A stretch of DNA of 64,000 nt, from positions 22,141,501-22,205,500 of the forward strand of contig NC_134287.1 of assembly GCF_949628215.1 (NCBI RefSeq). Reading direction: 5' to 3'. Positions 23,914-34,518 of the stretch are shown one piece after another; within the stretch, counting starts at the first letter, position 1, and each line of letters opens with the position of its first letter. The position numbers were made by a program, and so were the translations under genes. The notes beneath the pieces are model-generated. The model was given only the letters and a program-made list of their open reading frames with translations. It was not told where the DNA came from and ran no database searches. The stretch comes from Phalacrocorax aristotelis. Lineage: Eukaryota > Chordata > Aves > Suliformes > Phalacrocoracidae.

Positions 23914-24262
23914 TATATACTCACACCGAGCGTGTATGTGTAAGTACCCGTATATATACTCACACCGAGTGTGTATGTGTATGTACCCGTATATATACTC
24001 ACACACAGTGTGTATGTGTATGTACCCGTATATATACTCACACCCAGTGTGTATGTGTATGTACCCGTATATATACTCACACCGAGTGTGTATGTGTATG
24101 TACCCGTATATATACTCACACCGAGTGTGTATGTACGCATATATATATTCACACAGTGTGTGTATACCTATATATATATTCACACAGTGTGTATCCCCAT
24201 ATATATACTTGCACCCAATGTATATATATGTATGTACCCATATACATCCTCACGCACAGTGG
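23914..24262. repeat. 39-bp minisatellite, about 9 units
   Basis: Units begin TATATACTCACACCGAG and continue GTGTATGTGTATGTACCCG. Starts fall at 23914, 23953, 23992, 24031, 24070 and 24109, exactly 39 bp apart. Later starts at about 24142, 24173, 24202 and 24241 give shorter units of 33, 31 and 29 bp and a final 39 bp. Because 39 is divisible by three, the array stays open in several frames on both strands and yields repetitive Tyr/Cys/Ile/His open frames that are not genes. Confidence 0.95.
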
Positions 24263-24295
24263 ATGTTTAACCACAGTATTTTAAGCAACTGTGAA

Positions 24296-24520
24296 CTCCC
24301 CGGGATGCAGGCAATAGGCGGCAGGTGCGGAACGGTGAGAGGGCGGGGGCGCGGGTCCAGCCCCCTGGGCGCGCAGGCACACGCCTGGCCCGCGTGGCGG
24401 GGCGCCCCAGCGGGAGGCGGCGGCGCCGGCCGAGCAGGGTCCGCGCCCCGAAAGCGCCCGTGCTAGAGCCGCCCGAGGTGCCAGCGCGGGGTGCGGGGGG
24501 CTGGTGCCCACTAAGTACGA
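24296..24520. other. CpG-dense island between two tandem arrays
   Basis: About 220 bp with roughly thirty or more CpGs by eye (GGGCGGGGGCGCGGG, GGCGGCGGCGCCGGCCG). It contains GGGCGGGG, a typical Sp1-type box. It lies exactly between the 39-bp minisatellite and the TG/TA array. It may be a small CpG island or promoter, but I see no first exon with a convincing donor attached to it. Confidence 0.5.
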
Positions 24521-24600
24521 CTCCTGTGAGGGAATTCGAGGCGCAAAATCAGCTGGCAACAACCAAAAGGGCAACAGCTGTTTTTCCAGGGCTGGTTAAT

Positions 24601-26014
24601 GCTCTGGAGGGAGGAAAGTGTGGGGGGGTGGGTGTGTCTGTATGTATATGTAGTGTGTGTGTATATATGCAGTGTTGTCTGTGTGTATATATGTAGTGTG
24701 TGTGTATATATGCAGTGTGTCTGTGTGTATATATGTAGTGTGTGTGTATATATGTAGTGTGTCTGTGTGTATATATGTAGTGTGTGTGTATATATGCAGT
24801 GTGTCTGTGTGTATATATGTAGTGTGTGTGTATATATGTAGTGTGTCTGTGTGTATATATGTAGTGTGTGTGTATATATGCAGTGTTGTCTGTGTGTATA
24901 TATGTAGTGTGTGTGTATATATGTAGTGTGTGTGTATATATGCAGTGTGTCTGTGTGTATATATGTAGTGTGTGTGTATATGCAGTGTGTGTGTGTGTAT
25001 GTAGTGTGTCTGTATATATATATAGTGTGTGTATATATATAGTGTGTGTGTGTGTGTATATATGTAGTGTGTGTGTATATATGCAGTGTGTGTATATATA
25101 TAGTGTGTGTGTGTATATGTAGTGTGTGTGTATATATGTAGTGTGTCTGTATATATATATAGTGTGTGTATATATATAGTGTGTGTGTGTATATGTAGTG
25201 TGTCTGTATATATATATAGTGTGTGTGTGTATATGTAGTGTGTCTGTATATATATGTAGTGTGTGTGTGTATATATGTAGTGTGTGTGTATATATGCAGT
25301 GTGTGTATATATAGTGTGTGTGTGTATATATGCAGTGTGTGTATATATAGTGTGTGTGTATATATAGTGTGTATATATGCAGTGTGTGTATTTATATAGT
25401 GTGTGTGTATTTATATAGTGTGTGTGTGTATATATGTAGAGTGTGTGTATATATGTAGTGTGTGTGTGTATATATGTAGGGTGTCTGTGTATATATGTAG
25501 TGTGTGTGTATATATATATAGTGTGTGTGTGTATATATGTAGGGTGTCTGTGTATATATGTAGTGTGTGTGTGTATATGTAGTGTGTCTGTTTATATATA
25601 TATAGTGTGTGTGTGTGTATATATGTAGGGTGTCTGTGTATATATGTAGGGTGTCTGTGTATATATGTAGGGTGTGTGTGTATATGTAGTGTGTCTGTAT
25701 ATATATGTAGGGTGTGTGTATATATGTAGTGTGTGTGTATATATGTAGGGTGTCTGTATATATATATGTAGTGTGTGTGTATATATGTAGGGTGTGTATG
25801 TAGTGCGTGTGTATAGTGTGTGTATTTATATATATAGTGTGTGTATATATGTAGTGTAGGTATATATGTAGTGCGTGTATGTATGTAGTGTGTGTATGTA
25901 TATATAGTGTGTGTTTATATATGTAGTGTGTGTAGTGTGTGTATGTATATATAGTGCGTGTATGTATGTAGTGTGTGTTTATATATAGTGTGTGTATAGT
26001 GCGTGTGTATATAT
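24601..26014. repeat. 1.4-kb TG/TA-rich tandem array with 42-bp units
   Basis: The tract is built almost only of GTGTGTGTATATATG(T/C)AGTG modules. In the first part the unit CTGTGTGTATATATGTAGTG recurs at 24679, 24721, 24763, 24805 and 24847, exactly 42 bp apart and then at 24890. Within those units a GCAG/GTAG variant alternates, giving an 84-bp dimer. Further on the modules become irregular (19-24 bp). One strand is nearly devoid of C. The alternating purine-pyrimidine runs of ~15-20 bp could adopt Z-DNA or cruciform forms. Open frames here are repeat artefacts. Confidence 0.95.
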
Positions 26015-26099
26015 TAAAGAAATATGCTAATTTGTGCTAAAAGCTCATAGCCGTTTCTCAGCATCAGCACATACGCTTTGAGGGCTCTGTTAAAACGCT

Positions 26100-26530
26100 T
26101 ACGGCACCCCGAATTCCGCGTACGAGCCAAGGCCTGCGTTGGCGGGGAGCTGCAGGGCGCCCCAGTGAGAGCCGGGCGTGCCGCAGCGGGGCACCTGCAG
26201 GAGGGCGGAGGAGCAGGCGTGAGCGCTCATGCTCGAAGGAGGAACGAAGCTCTTTGGTGGCAGGGATGACGTTCGCCATCTGCTGTTTGAGCCGTCGCTG
26301 GCCGGAGGGTGCCGAGGACCGATGGCGGCGCCTCGCCTGCCCTGTCGAGCTTTGCTGGGACCAGGGCGCGGTGCCGTGCTGCGGCAAAGCGGCGGCGCGC
26401 CCTCGCCCCCAGCGCCGCACGGCTCGCAGCCCGCCCTGCAGCTGGGCTCCAGCACCGAACCCGAGAGCTGACGGTTGTAGCGCGGTGGCGGGAGGGGCAG
26501 CAAAGCCCTGATGGTGTGGCGGAGCCTGCG
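26100..26530. other. CpG-dense, GC-rich stretch
   Basis: A GC-rich block directly follows the TG/TA array, with many CG dinucleotides and GCGGCGGCGCGCC-type sequence. Several long open frames on both strands (the longest on the minus strand, 26064-26669) overlap each other. Their arginine/proline/alanine-rich translations are what any GC-rich DNA gives, so I call no gene. Confidence 0.5.
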
Positions 26531-27779
26531 GATGGCTCAGCCAGGCGTCCCTGGTGAGGCACAGCATCCACCCCCAGCCTCCATTGCTTTGCAGGTTATT
26601 GAAAACAAGCCGTGGCGGGGATGCAGAGAGGACAGGAATAAGGGAATCGGTGTAAACCGGCAGCCCCAAAGCAGTCGCTGCCCTCCTGACCCAAGCCAGT
26701 CACCGCTGTCACACCTTCATCCCGCGTTCCCACGGCGTCTGCAGTATGAGCAGCCGCCAGCTCCTTCCCCTGCTGACGGCTGGACTGGATGCACAGGTGC
26801 GAACCAACAGCAGTTGCGGTGCTTTGTAACCCGATCGACTGTTTTGCCCCAGTCATTCAAGTGTCTCCTCTGGACTTTAGGCTTTTGCATTATTACTAAG
26901 AACTATATTTCAGGGCGTTAGGGGCCCGAAAGGTGCAGGAGGCACACTTGTCTGGAAAGCAACCTGTGCACTGTTTATGCTGTGTGCATCCTTGATCCGC
27001 CGGCATCCGCCGGGGGCGTTGGGGCTCCAGCGGGTAAGGCAGGCTCTTTCTCCCAGAGGAATTAATTTCTTAAGGAACAGGTTCACCTTTAGCAGGTACC
27101 ATTCGTTCATAAAATGCACACCTCTACCTGAAATTATACGCGCGTATATGTACATGCCACCATAGTTATTAAGTTACGTTGGTTGCTGCTTAAGGTAATA
27201 TGCTCAAACCAGAACGATAACTTGTAAATCAGAGAGCGATTTATCGAAACCAGGACTCAAGAATAACAGCATTCTTAGAAAGACATCAAAAGCAGTTGTT
27301 TTGTCAGGGTCGTTTAGTCTCTGATCACAGAGATGATAGAAAGCGGGTCTCGGTTTAAGTGATAGATGAGAGTCATTAATACAATCAGAGACTTTCCAGG
27401 ATTGTTTGTAGTCAGGATTAAAAGGGAAACTTTAACAGTCTGGGATGTTTTTGAAGCCTAGAGTGTAGATGAGTTTTCTGGTAGGCTTGGTTTGAAGTAC
27501 AGCCTCTTACATTTATGAACTTCAGTATTATTTGTGCGGGGTACTTCTGGGAAGAAAATCCCCTCCTACCTCCGCTGTTCAGCGCGACCGCCTCTTTGCT
27601 GCTTCAAGGGCTGTTTGAAAAAAACCTGAAATAACTTCCTGACAACCTAAAAATCACTTCTATCTCTCTGGTACTCCTGCGTTTGACTGTTTTGTGGAGT
27701 AACAAGCCCCACTACAAAATGCACAAATCCTTTGTTTCCATGAAGCTCTTGCTTCTGCGGAATCCTGGATGTCCAGGGG

Positions 27780-28040
27780 CAGGGCACTGCTACGCCCACG
27801 GAAGCGGCTGTGCCGAGGGCTTACCTCTGAAATTGACAGCGGAGGAGCCGTCGTCTGACGCTCCGCCGCTGGATTAGGGCTGACACGCAGCCGGCCCGGG
27901 CCGCTGGAAACGGTGGCGACGGCCGCGGCAGCTCCGCGGGCAGCGGGGCGCACCTGCTGCGCGTGGGGAGGGGTCGCGCGGCGCGCCCTGCAGATCAGAA
28001 ACGGGGAGGAAGGGGCTGCGAAGGTGCGCAATCTACCGCG
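27780..28040 (-). promoter_or_regulatory. CpG island with possible minus-strand first exon
   Basis: There are roughly thirty CpGs in about 200 bp (27840-28030). On the minus strand the island runs into CAATTTCAGAG|GTAAGCCC, a near-perfect splice donor (exon edge 27825). A CpG island whose 3' side ends in a strong donor is the classic layout of a TATA-less promoter with its first exon. If so, transcription starts near 28.0 kb and runs leftwards. All three frames are open across the last ~45 bases, so I cannot choose a reading frame, and the exon may be untranslated. Confidence 0.3.
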
Positions 28041-28189
28041 AGGTTTTCGTGGTGAAAGGGTTGCCGTTGATTATATTTTGGCAGATGGTATTTTTCTGGT
28101 TTGGTGCCAGCTGCCGATCCTGCCTCCTTGCTTATGCGGTAATACGTGTATTATAGGTATTGCTGTAGAGATACAGATATGAACACACT

Positions 28190-28300
28190 GTCAATAATAT
28201 ATTATTGTTATAAACCTAATATAATAATACAGTAACACATTAATTATGGCAGTAATATATTATTAGTAGTAATACGTCTTATATATTATATTTTCATGTC
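28190..28300. repeat. AT-rich tract with palindromes
   Basis: A low-complexity TAATA/ATTAT tract containing the perfect 16-base palindrome CAATAATATATTATTG (28192-28207) and a related TAATATATTA nearby. It lies between two CpG-dense patches. Confidence 0.7.
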
Positions 28301-28349
28301 GTCTTCTCCAGTTTCATGTGTGTTGGGTTTTTTTTCCTGTTCTTTTTTC

Positions 28350-28565
28350 TCCCCCCTCGGCACCGACGCCTCCCCCGGCGTTTTGCCCGTCAGGAGGTGA
28401 GCGCAGTGCGTTTATCGGGTGGCTGGTGGCAGCTCGCTGCGGTGCACGGCACAGGGAGCATCCCCCGCCAGGGACCCGCACGGTGCGGAGGGAAAACCTC
28501 TGCAGCCTCCGGGAGGTACGAGCGCGGGAACGGTTTGTGCCTGGACGTGCGTGAGCGGATGGGAG
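28350..28565. other. CpG-dense patch
   Basis: About 200 bp of CG-rich sequence on the other side of the AT-rich tract from the 27780-28040 island. A possible plus-strand donor (CCGGGAG|GTACGAG) lies at about 28516. No reading frame can be assigned. Confidence 0.4.
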
Positions 28566-31009
28566 TGAATTTGGGAATGGCCGGTGGTGGCCTGACACCT
28601 CCCTGGCATTGCTTTGCTTTTTGTTCGAAATGCTTTTTTTGTTCCTCTTAGATACAGTGTGACTTCCCTCTCTGTATTTATCACTTAACATGAAAACAAG
28701 CGTCTCCAGCTCAAAGTGCTTTTTGGATAATCTACAGAGTATTTATATCTGCTCTGCAAAGCTCCGCTCAGCCATTACTGCACGTGCAAATCTGTTTCTG
28801 TAGGAATAATGAAAATAATTCAATAGTACATTTGTATAATTCAACAAGTTTTCATTAAGAGGCTATTGCAACTTAAATCCTGAGGTCAGAACTTCCGATC
28901 GAGTTGCTCGTTGATGTGCCATGTGTGAACGTCAGCTGCTGCACCCACACCGGTGCTAACCCTCTGGAAGAAAAATCAGTGGTTTTAACACGGAAATCTT
29001 AGTCCAAATGCTTTCAACGTGATGTGAAAGAGCGTTAATGTTTCCATGCTAGAAGGATGATAAAACAGTTTGTTTTGCTTTAAAAGCTTTGGAATATCCT
29101 GTCACCGAGCTGAGCAATATTTATTACAAAATGCAAAAAGAAGTGGCGAAGCTGAGAAACCAGGAAGTTTGGGGAACTGGTTTTGCCGGTTAGAAGTGGA
29201 AGTACCTATAGGCATTACATTTTCGCTGTCCTGATATACATATGCCATTACTATGGTATGTTCTGTTAGTCTGTGATGGAGACCAGCACCAGTCGGTATG
29301 GAAATGACCTGTGTTTTTTAGCCTGTGCGGTGTTAATGAAGTCTTGCCGTCGGTGAAGTCTTTAGGAAAATGAAAGGTACGTTCAGCCACGAGGAAATCC
29401 TTCCCTTGGTTTCGCTGCAGTCTAAATGGAGGGCATGGCTTTGGGGAGAAGGAAGAATTATTTCCCCCCTGCTGCCATCTCTGTCCTGAGGTTTGTCCTC
29501 TCCCCGTTGACAAGGGTTCTCATTTCACATAAAATCTAAGAAAAGATTTTGGAAAGAGGCATAATTAATCAGATGTAACAGGAAGGGAAAATACACGACA
29601 AGACATATGTTAATGCCTTGGCTTCCCGCTGAGAATGAGAGTGATATTTAATCCGAAGTTAAATACCATGTGGCTGTGACCTATTGCTAATGAGCTGATG
29701 TTTGGTTGAAGGTTGAAAAGCTTCTCGGGAGAAGTTTTAAACCAAAGTGCGTGTGTGTTTTTGCTGCTTACCGTGGACGTGTGCCGTTTACCCGGGCCGT
29801 GGCTGTGGGCTGAGGACACGTCCCTCTCCCGTCGGTCACCCTGTTCTGGTGACTAAGCCGAAGGGCAGCTCCGCTTGGGCTTGCAGCTTGTTTTGCTTGC
29901 AGTGCAGCTTCGCTCTCAGATTGCATTTGCAGACAGTCGCATCGAAGCCCCCGTTCAAACGTACAAGCCCTGAGCGAGTTCTCTTTCCGCTTTCTCACGG
30001 CTACGTACATGGCACAAACCTACGTTTTGCTTGTTTTCAGCGTCGCAGCAGCTGTGCTTCGGCTGTTAGATCTGCGAAGTTACGGACCGGGGCTTTTGGA
30101 GGCGATGCCCCATGTCCTCAGCGGGGCCAGGCACAGGTAAACCAGGCTGGATGTGAATCGCGAGGAGTAATCGTCGTCCTCCCCACAGAGGGGGTCTGGA
30201 AGTCCTGTAGGCGCTAGTCTGGGCACGAGGGTTTTGATGAACTGAGGACGTACAGATCTAAAACGCAGATGGCAAATTCCAATGGCAAGTATTTGAAATG
30301 ACTGTCAAATAAACATCAAGGCCCTGCCTAAGTGAGTCAGAGCTAAAATGGGATCTACCCGGGCCTCGCTGACATCTAGCACTTCCATTTGGCCACGTGT
30401 AAAATGTGCCCGACGAGCCGTGCGTATCACTTAAAAGTGATTTTGCTGGAGGAAACCAACCAGCCTCTACAACAGATATTACCCGTTCCTCAGCTACCAG
30501 GCTGTGTTTCGTACGGACAGAAAGAAAAAGGCCTGTTGTGCCTTTCCTGTGAGCGCGGAAGCACAGAAGTGAGATCTGAGAGCTTTCTTGGCGTCTGCGA
30601 TGGGAAGGCTCTTGCAGCGCTCCCTCCTTCACCTGCCCCGGCAGCCTGAAGCTGCAGGGATTGGGGTGCGGCACAAGGAAAGGCCGGTGCTGGTTCGCAT
30701 TGCTGGAGCAGCTTTTGTCTCTACTATCAGGTAATGCACATCTCGACGGTACTTGTCTGGGAGGGGGGAAAAAGGGAACAAATAAACAATACAGGAAAAA
30801 AAAAAATCTCTTTTTCTGTTAGGTTGATACAGGTCAGGCATAAGTTTTCTGGAAAAAAGTAAAGAAAAAGGGGAAAAAAAAGGCATATTATTATTAAGTT
30901 TTATGTGTTGTTGCAAGGAATTTAAGTCATTTAAGAAAGCTCATGAAAACCACTGGTATACGTGTGTACTACGTAGCGCGGTAAGGGCGTTTGGTGCGTG
31001 TGTTGCCGA
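28566..31009. other. Unassigned DNA, some of it possibly conserved
   Basis: No gene or named repeat is seen. The open frame 29747-30217 (156 codons) is Cys/Arg-rich and overlapped by another open frame, so I do not call it. Three splice-like segments with strong acceptors occur at about 30042-30137, 30645-30730 and 30924-30980; each is open in two frames. The stretch 30270-30440 is evenly mixed, non-repetitive sequence containing the core TGACTGTCA and reads like a candidate conserved non-coding element. Confidence 0.4.
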
Positions 31010-31330
31010 CACAGCAGCCTTCCTGGAGCCGCCGAGCATGGGCAGCGCGTGTTCGCTGTCGCGTCCCCGTGGCACCGGCTCGGCAGAACAGCTTCCCTCG
31101 CTGCCCACGGGCACGGCTGGTGCCCGCCGCGGGGGGCCGCGTCGTTACTTCTGCCTCCTGAAACCAGGCGGAAGAGCTGGAGGCGGCGGGAGGATGCCCC
31201 GAGGAGGTGGTGATGCTGGGCTGTGTCCAGACGCGACGCAAGCATCTGCTGTGCAGGTCTGGGAAGCTCTGCCGAGCTGAGGGCAAGAACGGCGTCGCCC
31301 CTCCTAAAGCCCGGGGCAGCGGGTGAAGAA
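31010..31330. other. CpG-dense patch
   Basis: About 300 bp with frequent CG dinucleotides (GCCCGCCGCGGGGGGCCGCG and similar). It is the last of the CpG-dense patches in the 23.5-31.3 kb zone. Open frames on both strands overlap and have no recognisable motif. Confidence 0.45.
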
Positions 31331-34300
31331 GCGCTCCAGCTGCTGGTGGAGTTCGTTCAGGTTCCTTCGTCATAATTTCTAGAGACTTCACTTTGTTACC
31401 TCCTTCTGATCGCTTACACAGAGGTCCTTTCTGTTCCTCCAGTTCCTCTTGCGTTTGCTTTGTGGGGGTCCAGTTCTCACGGGGTTTCGCCTCTGCTCCG
31501 GGGCGTCGGGTGCCCCCCGGCCGTACCTCTGCATAGCTCCCACGTACTGCTCGTCATTAACAAACCTGGTGCAAACATGCCACATCGGTGGTGTTTTCTC
31601 CCGACTCAGTAGTGCTTGTGCCTGTCATTTCCTGAACATCCTCTAGGTGCTTCTCTAATTTTTTATTTTCCTTCCCTTTCTATTTCACTGCAGATGCCTG
31701 GGGATATAGTGATGATTCAGCCTCCAATTTACCTGATTCATCATGCTAAACCCACTGACAAAATCTGCTTGTTTGAAATCCTATAATACTGTTGGAGACA
31801 GTTTGTTTTCTAGCCAGAATGTGTTATGGCTTTTAGGACTTCTCACTATTTTGAAACTGCATCCTCAATAGCATTAGATCTTTTTGTTATTTTTTTTTCT
31901 CTGTAAGAACAAAAGTCCCAGGAAGCATTTTCATCTTTTTTTTGTTTCCTTTTTTTTTTTTCAGTCAGTAGCATTCCTATCCCTTCTGAAGCTCCATGTC
32001 TTTTTCCCCACAGGCTTTAGCATCAATGAAATTCTTCTAAACATCCGTTGTTGATGGAAGTGACAAACTGCATCACGAGGTCCTTGCTTGGCTGATTTTT
32101 TTTGCCATGAAACAGGTTGGTTATGTTTTGGGGAGATTGGCGGGAGAGGGGCAGCATTTGGGGACTAAAGTGCATTGACTCGAGATAGGCTGGGATGAAA
32201 ATATCAAGAAAATCCTTTCAATTTGTGGCACTCAAGACTCGGCTCTAGAACCGGCTGTAAACTGCTTGTGGGTATTAAGTAGTAGGAAGAGAGCAAGGAC
32301 TGGCCCCACCTGCTTGACATCACCACTTACTGTCTTTGGAGGAAGGGCGTCTTTCTGCTCTCTGTGTGTCTCTGTTGACGTCGCCTCGGTCCGATGAGCC
32401 CGCGGCCGCTGGGCTGGCCTGGAGAGGCTGCGGCTGCCGAGGGACTCGCAGGGCAGCGCCGCAAACGCTGCAGAGGTGATGCGAACGCCCAACGGACCGA
32501 GCTCTCCTCACGGTCCAGAGCACTTTTCCTTTTGTCCCTGGCCCAGGACCACTCTTGGATTACAGCAGCTGCGGCTGTGACAATTTGCTTTTAAGTGACA
32601 TTACGACCGTGCGCCGCAAAGCTGCCTATCTTTGAGCCCTTGGTTGCACAACACGCTCCTCTCTGAGAAATCATTGCTTGAGAGTTAAGACACGTACGTA
32701 ACTTGCTGAAAGTAGCTATCAAAATTGTTTAAGAGCTAGAAGTACAAAGGAAGTTAGAAAGGGCAACTATAAGCCCTTCTTTTTGCTTTTGTTCTCTTTC
32801 CTAACACAGCGAGTTCAGACCGTGTTTGCAGGTGATGAGACTGAGTTCAAAAGCTGTATGCCTTCAGTCTTTTAAAAACTACTAAACCAAAAACCCTACC
32901 CGTAATGAAACAAGAGATACCAACTGCCAGTTGTAAATTTATGGCCAGTTTTAATATGATACCCTCCACTGCCTTATGACACTTTCCATTTTGCAGTAAC
33001 GACGGCTTGCTCATTAGCCATGATTCTTCCTAGCGCTTTGCTGACCTCAACACCTTAGAAAATTACTTCAGTAATAATTGTCAACTTAAGTAGCACAAAG
33101 TTGGGAAGTAACTATGTGTTTGGGTATTGACAGGGCAAAAGGCAGGATGTGCAGGTCGCTGAAAGGTGTGGGTGATGTCTCCTTGCTGTCCGTCCTCCTA
33201 CTGCAGAGCCCGGCCCTGCCGCAGTTCAGTAGACGGGGATTAATAAGTCTCTTCAGAAGAGATCTTGTCTTTACACAGCAATTCTCACCGCGCTAGCAGT
33301 CCTTTCATCTTTGGGAAGACGTCTGGGGGCGATGCCGTAAGGTTCTGTTTTCCCCGTGCTTCTGACATGCTGTATCCCAGTGCTGCTCAGGGTCTGCGTG
33401 GTGCAGCTTGTCACTAGATTTGCCAGTTGCCTGAGCACGAGCATGGATGGATGGATGTCTCCCTGCCCAGCCTATGGGGCCCTCCGGCTGGGCTTACTGC
33501 AAACACCATCTCCTTACACCAAAGGTGGCAGCGGAATGAGAAACAAGCAGCTGAAGTGGTTTGTTAAAGGGCCACAGGAGGGGCAGGGCAAAAAAACCTC
33601 AATCCGGGTCTCCTAATTCTCAGAGCAGCATCGTTACTGTTGGATGTGCTACTTTCTCCTTGGTCATCCATGGGCATGTTGAGAAGTTAGGGTTAGACGG
33701 GTGTGTGGGTTTGTACAAATCCTGCAAGGCATGGCTGGTCTGATGGTATCTGGAAGGTGAACTTAGACCAGGTGGTAGCTCTGATGGAGAGCAGGGGGAG
33801 AAAGAGGACGACGACATGTCCCATAGAAGTGTCAGCTTGCTGGAAGAGGTTTTCTATGTAGCTGTTGCTTAAGTGCCAAACCTTGAACACACTCAAACCT
33901 GAAAAGAGAGTCTCTGGTGAGATGCTTGGGAAGGACTCAGAGTTTTACGGACTATGCCTGATAAGTCCTAGGCCATTAGGCTTTTTCACAAAATGTATAT
34001 AAAAAAAAACCTGTTCTAGATGAAACCTGGGGCTCTAAGATATACTCGTGCCTACATACGCGTACATGCACACACAAACCCCAGTAATTCCTGGTAAGGG
34101 TTTCTTTGTACAGTGCCTGCTGTAAAGGGTAGGGCCCAGAAAGACACAAGTAAAGCAGAAATGCAGCAGCTGCAAAACCAGACTGAAGTGGAACGTGGCA
34201 GTAGGAGGTCTGGTGTGGGTTGGGTTTTTTTTGTGTGTGTTTAATTTTTCCCAGAATTAAATTAGTGATGACAAATGTGGGAACAAGGTACTCCTGAAAG

Positions 34301-34416
34301 TCAGTCCTATGACACTTACCGGCTTTTCATATGGTTGAGTTGATATATGTCTGGTGGTTTGAAGCTGCGATGTGGTAGTGAGTCTGTAACGCGAGAGAGT
34401 CCCAATGTTCACACAG
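31331..34416. other. Unassigned non-coding DNA
   Basis: No named repeat or gene is seen. A very strong acceptor (CTTTCTATTTCACTGCAG) at 31693 is followed by short open frames (stops at 31747 and about 31784). Another strong acceptor at about 32810 (CTCTTTCCTAACACAG) is followed 22 bases later by a donor. Neither is enough to call an exon. Confidence 0.5.
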
Positions 34417-34518
34417 AAGAAAGATCCCATTCAGGAACTTGCTATTATTTGAAATATTGTCCCACAGTAGAGCGAGACAGTACACTGATTTCTTGTTTCA
34501 GACTATAGTTCTGCACAG
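34417..34518 (+). CDS. Candidate coding exon, unidentified (low confidence)
   Basis: A moderate acceptor (CCCAATGTTCACACAG) precedes 102 bases open in one frame, entered after one base and left after two. The donor TGCACAG|GTAAGCT is consensus. The 33 codons give a leucine/aromatic-rich segment (NLLLFEILSHSRARQYTDF). Another acceptor inside it (TTCTTGTTTCAG at 34501) would leave only 17 bases. No family is recognised. Confidence 0.18.

Noticed and set aside
23696..24466. 256-codon open frame, plus several others on both strands
   Set aside because: It is produced by the 39-bp minisatellite, whose unit length is a multiple of three and has no stop in several frames.
24657..25628. Cys/Val/Tyr-rich open frames of 60-90 codons
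   Set aside because: Pure translation of the TG/TA array.
26064..26669. 201-codon minus-strand open frame
   Set aside because: It lies in CpG-dense DNA with overlapping open frames in other frames and an Arg/Pro/Ala-rich translation; no domain seen.
27913..28182. Open frame with an Ala-rich start in the CpG island
   Set aside because: It begins at GTG rather than ATG and runs against the orientation of the better splice signal.
29747..30217. 156-codon plus-strand open frame
   Set aside because: Its Cys/Arg-rich composition is atypical for a protein and another frame is open over its last part.
30042..31749. Chain of splice-like segments (30042-30137, 30645-30730, 31694-31749) that can be joined in phase
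   Set aside because: The acceptors are strong, but the first two are each open in two frames, the last is short, and phase agreement of this kind is likely by chance.
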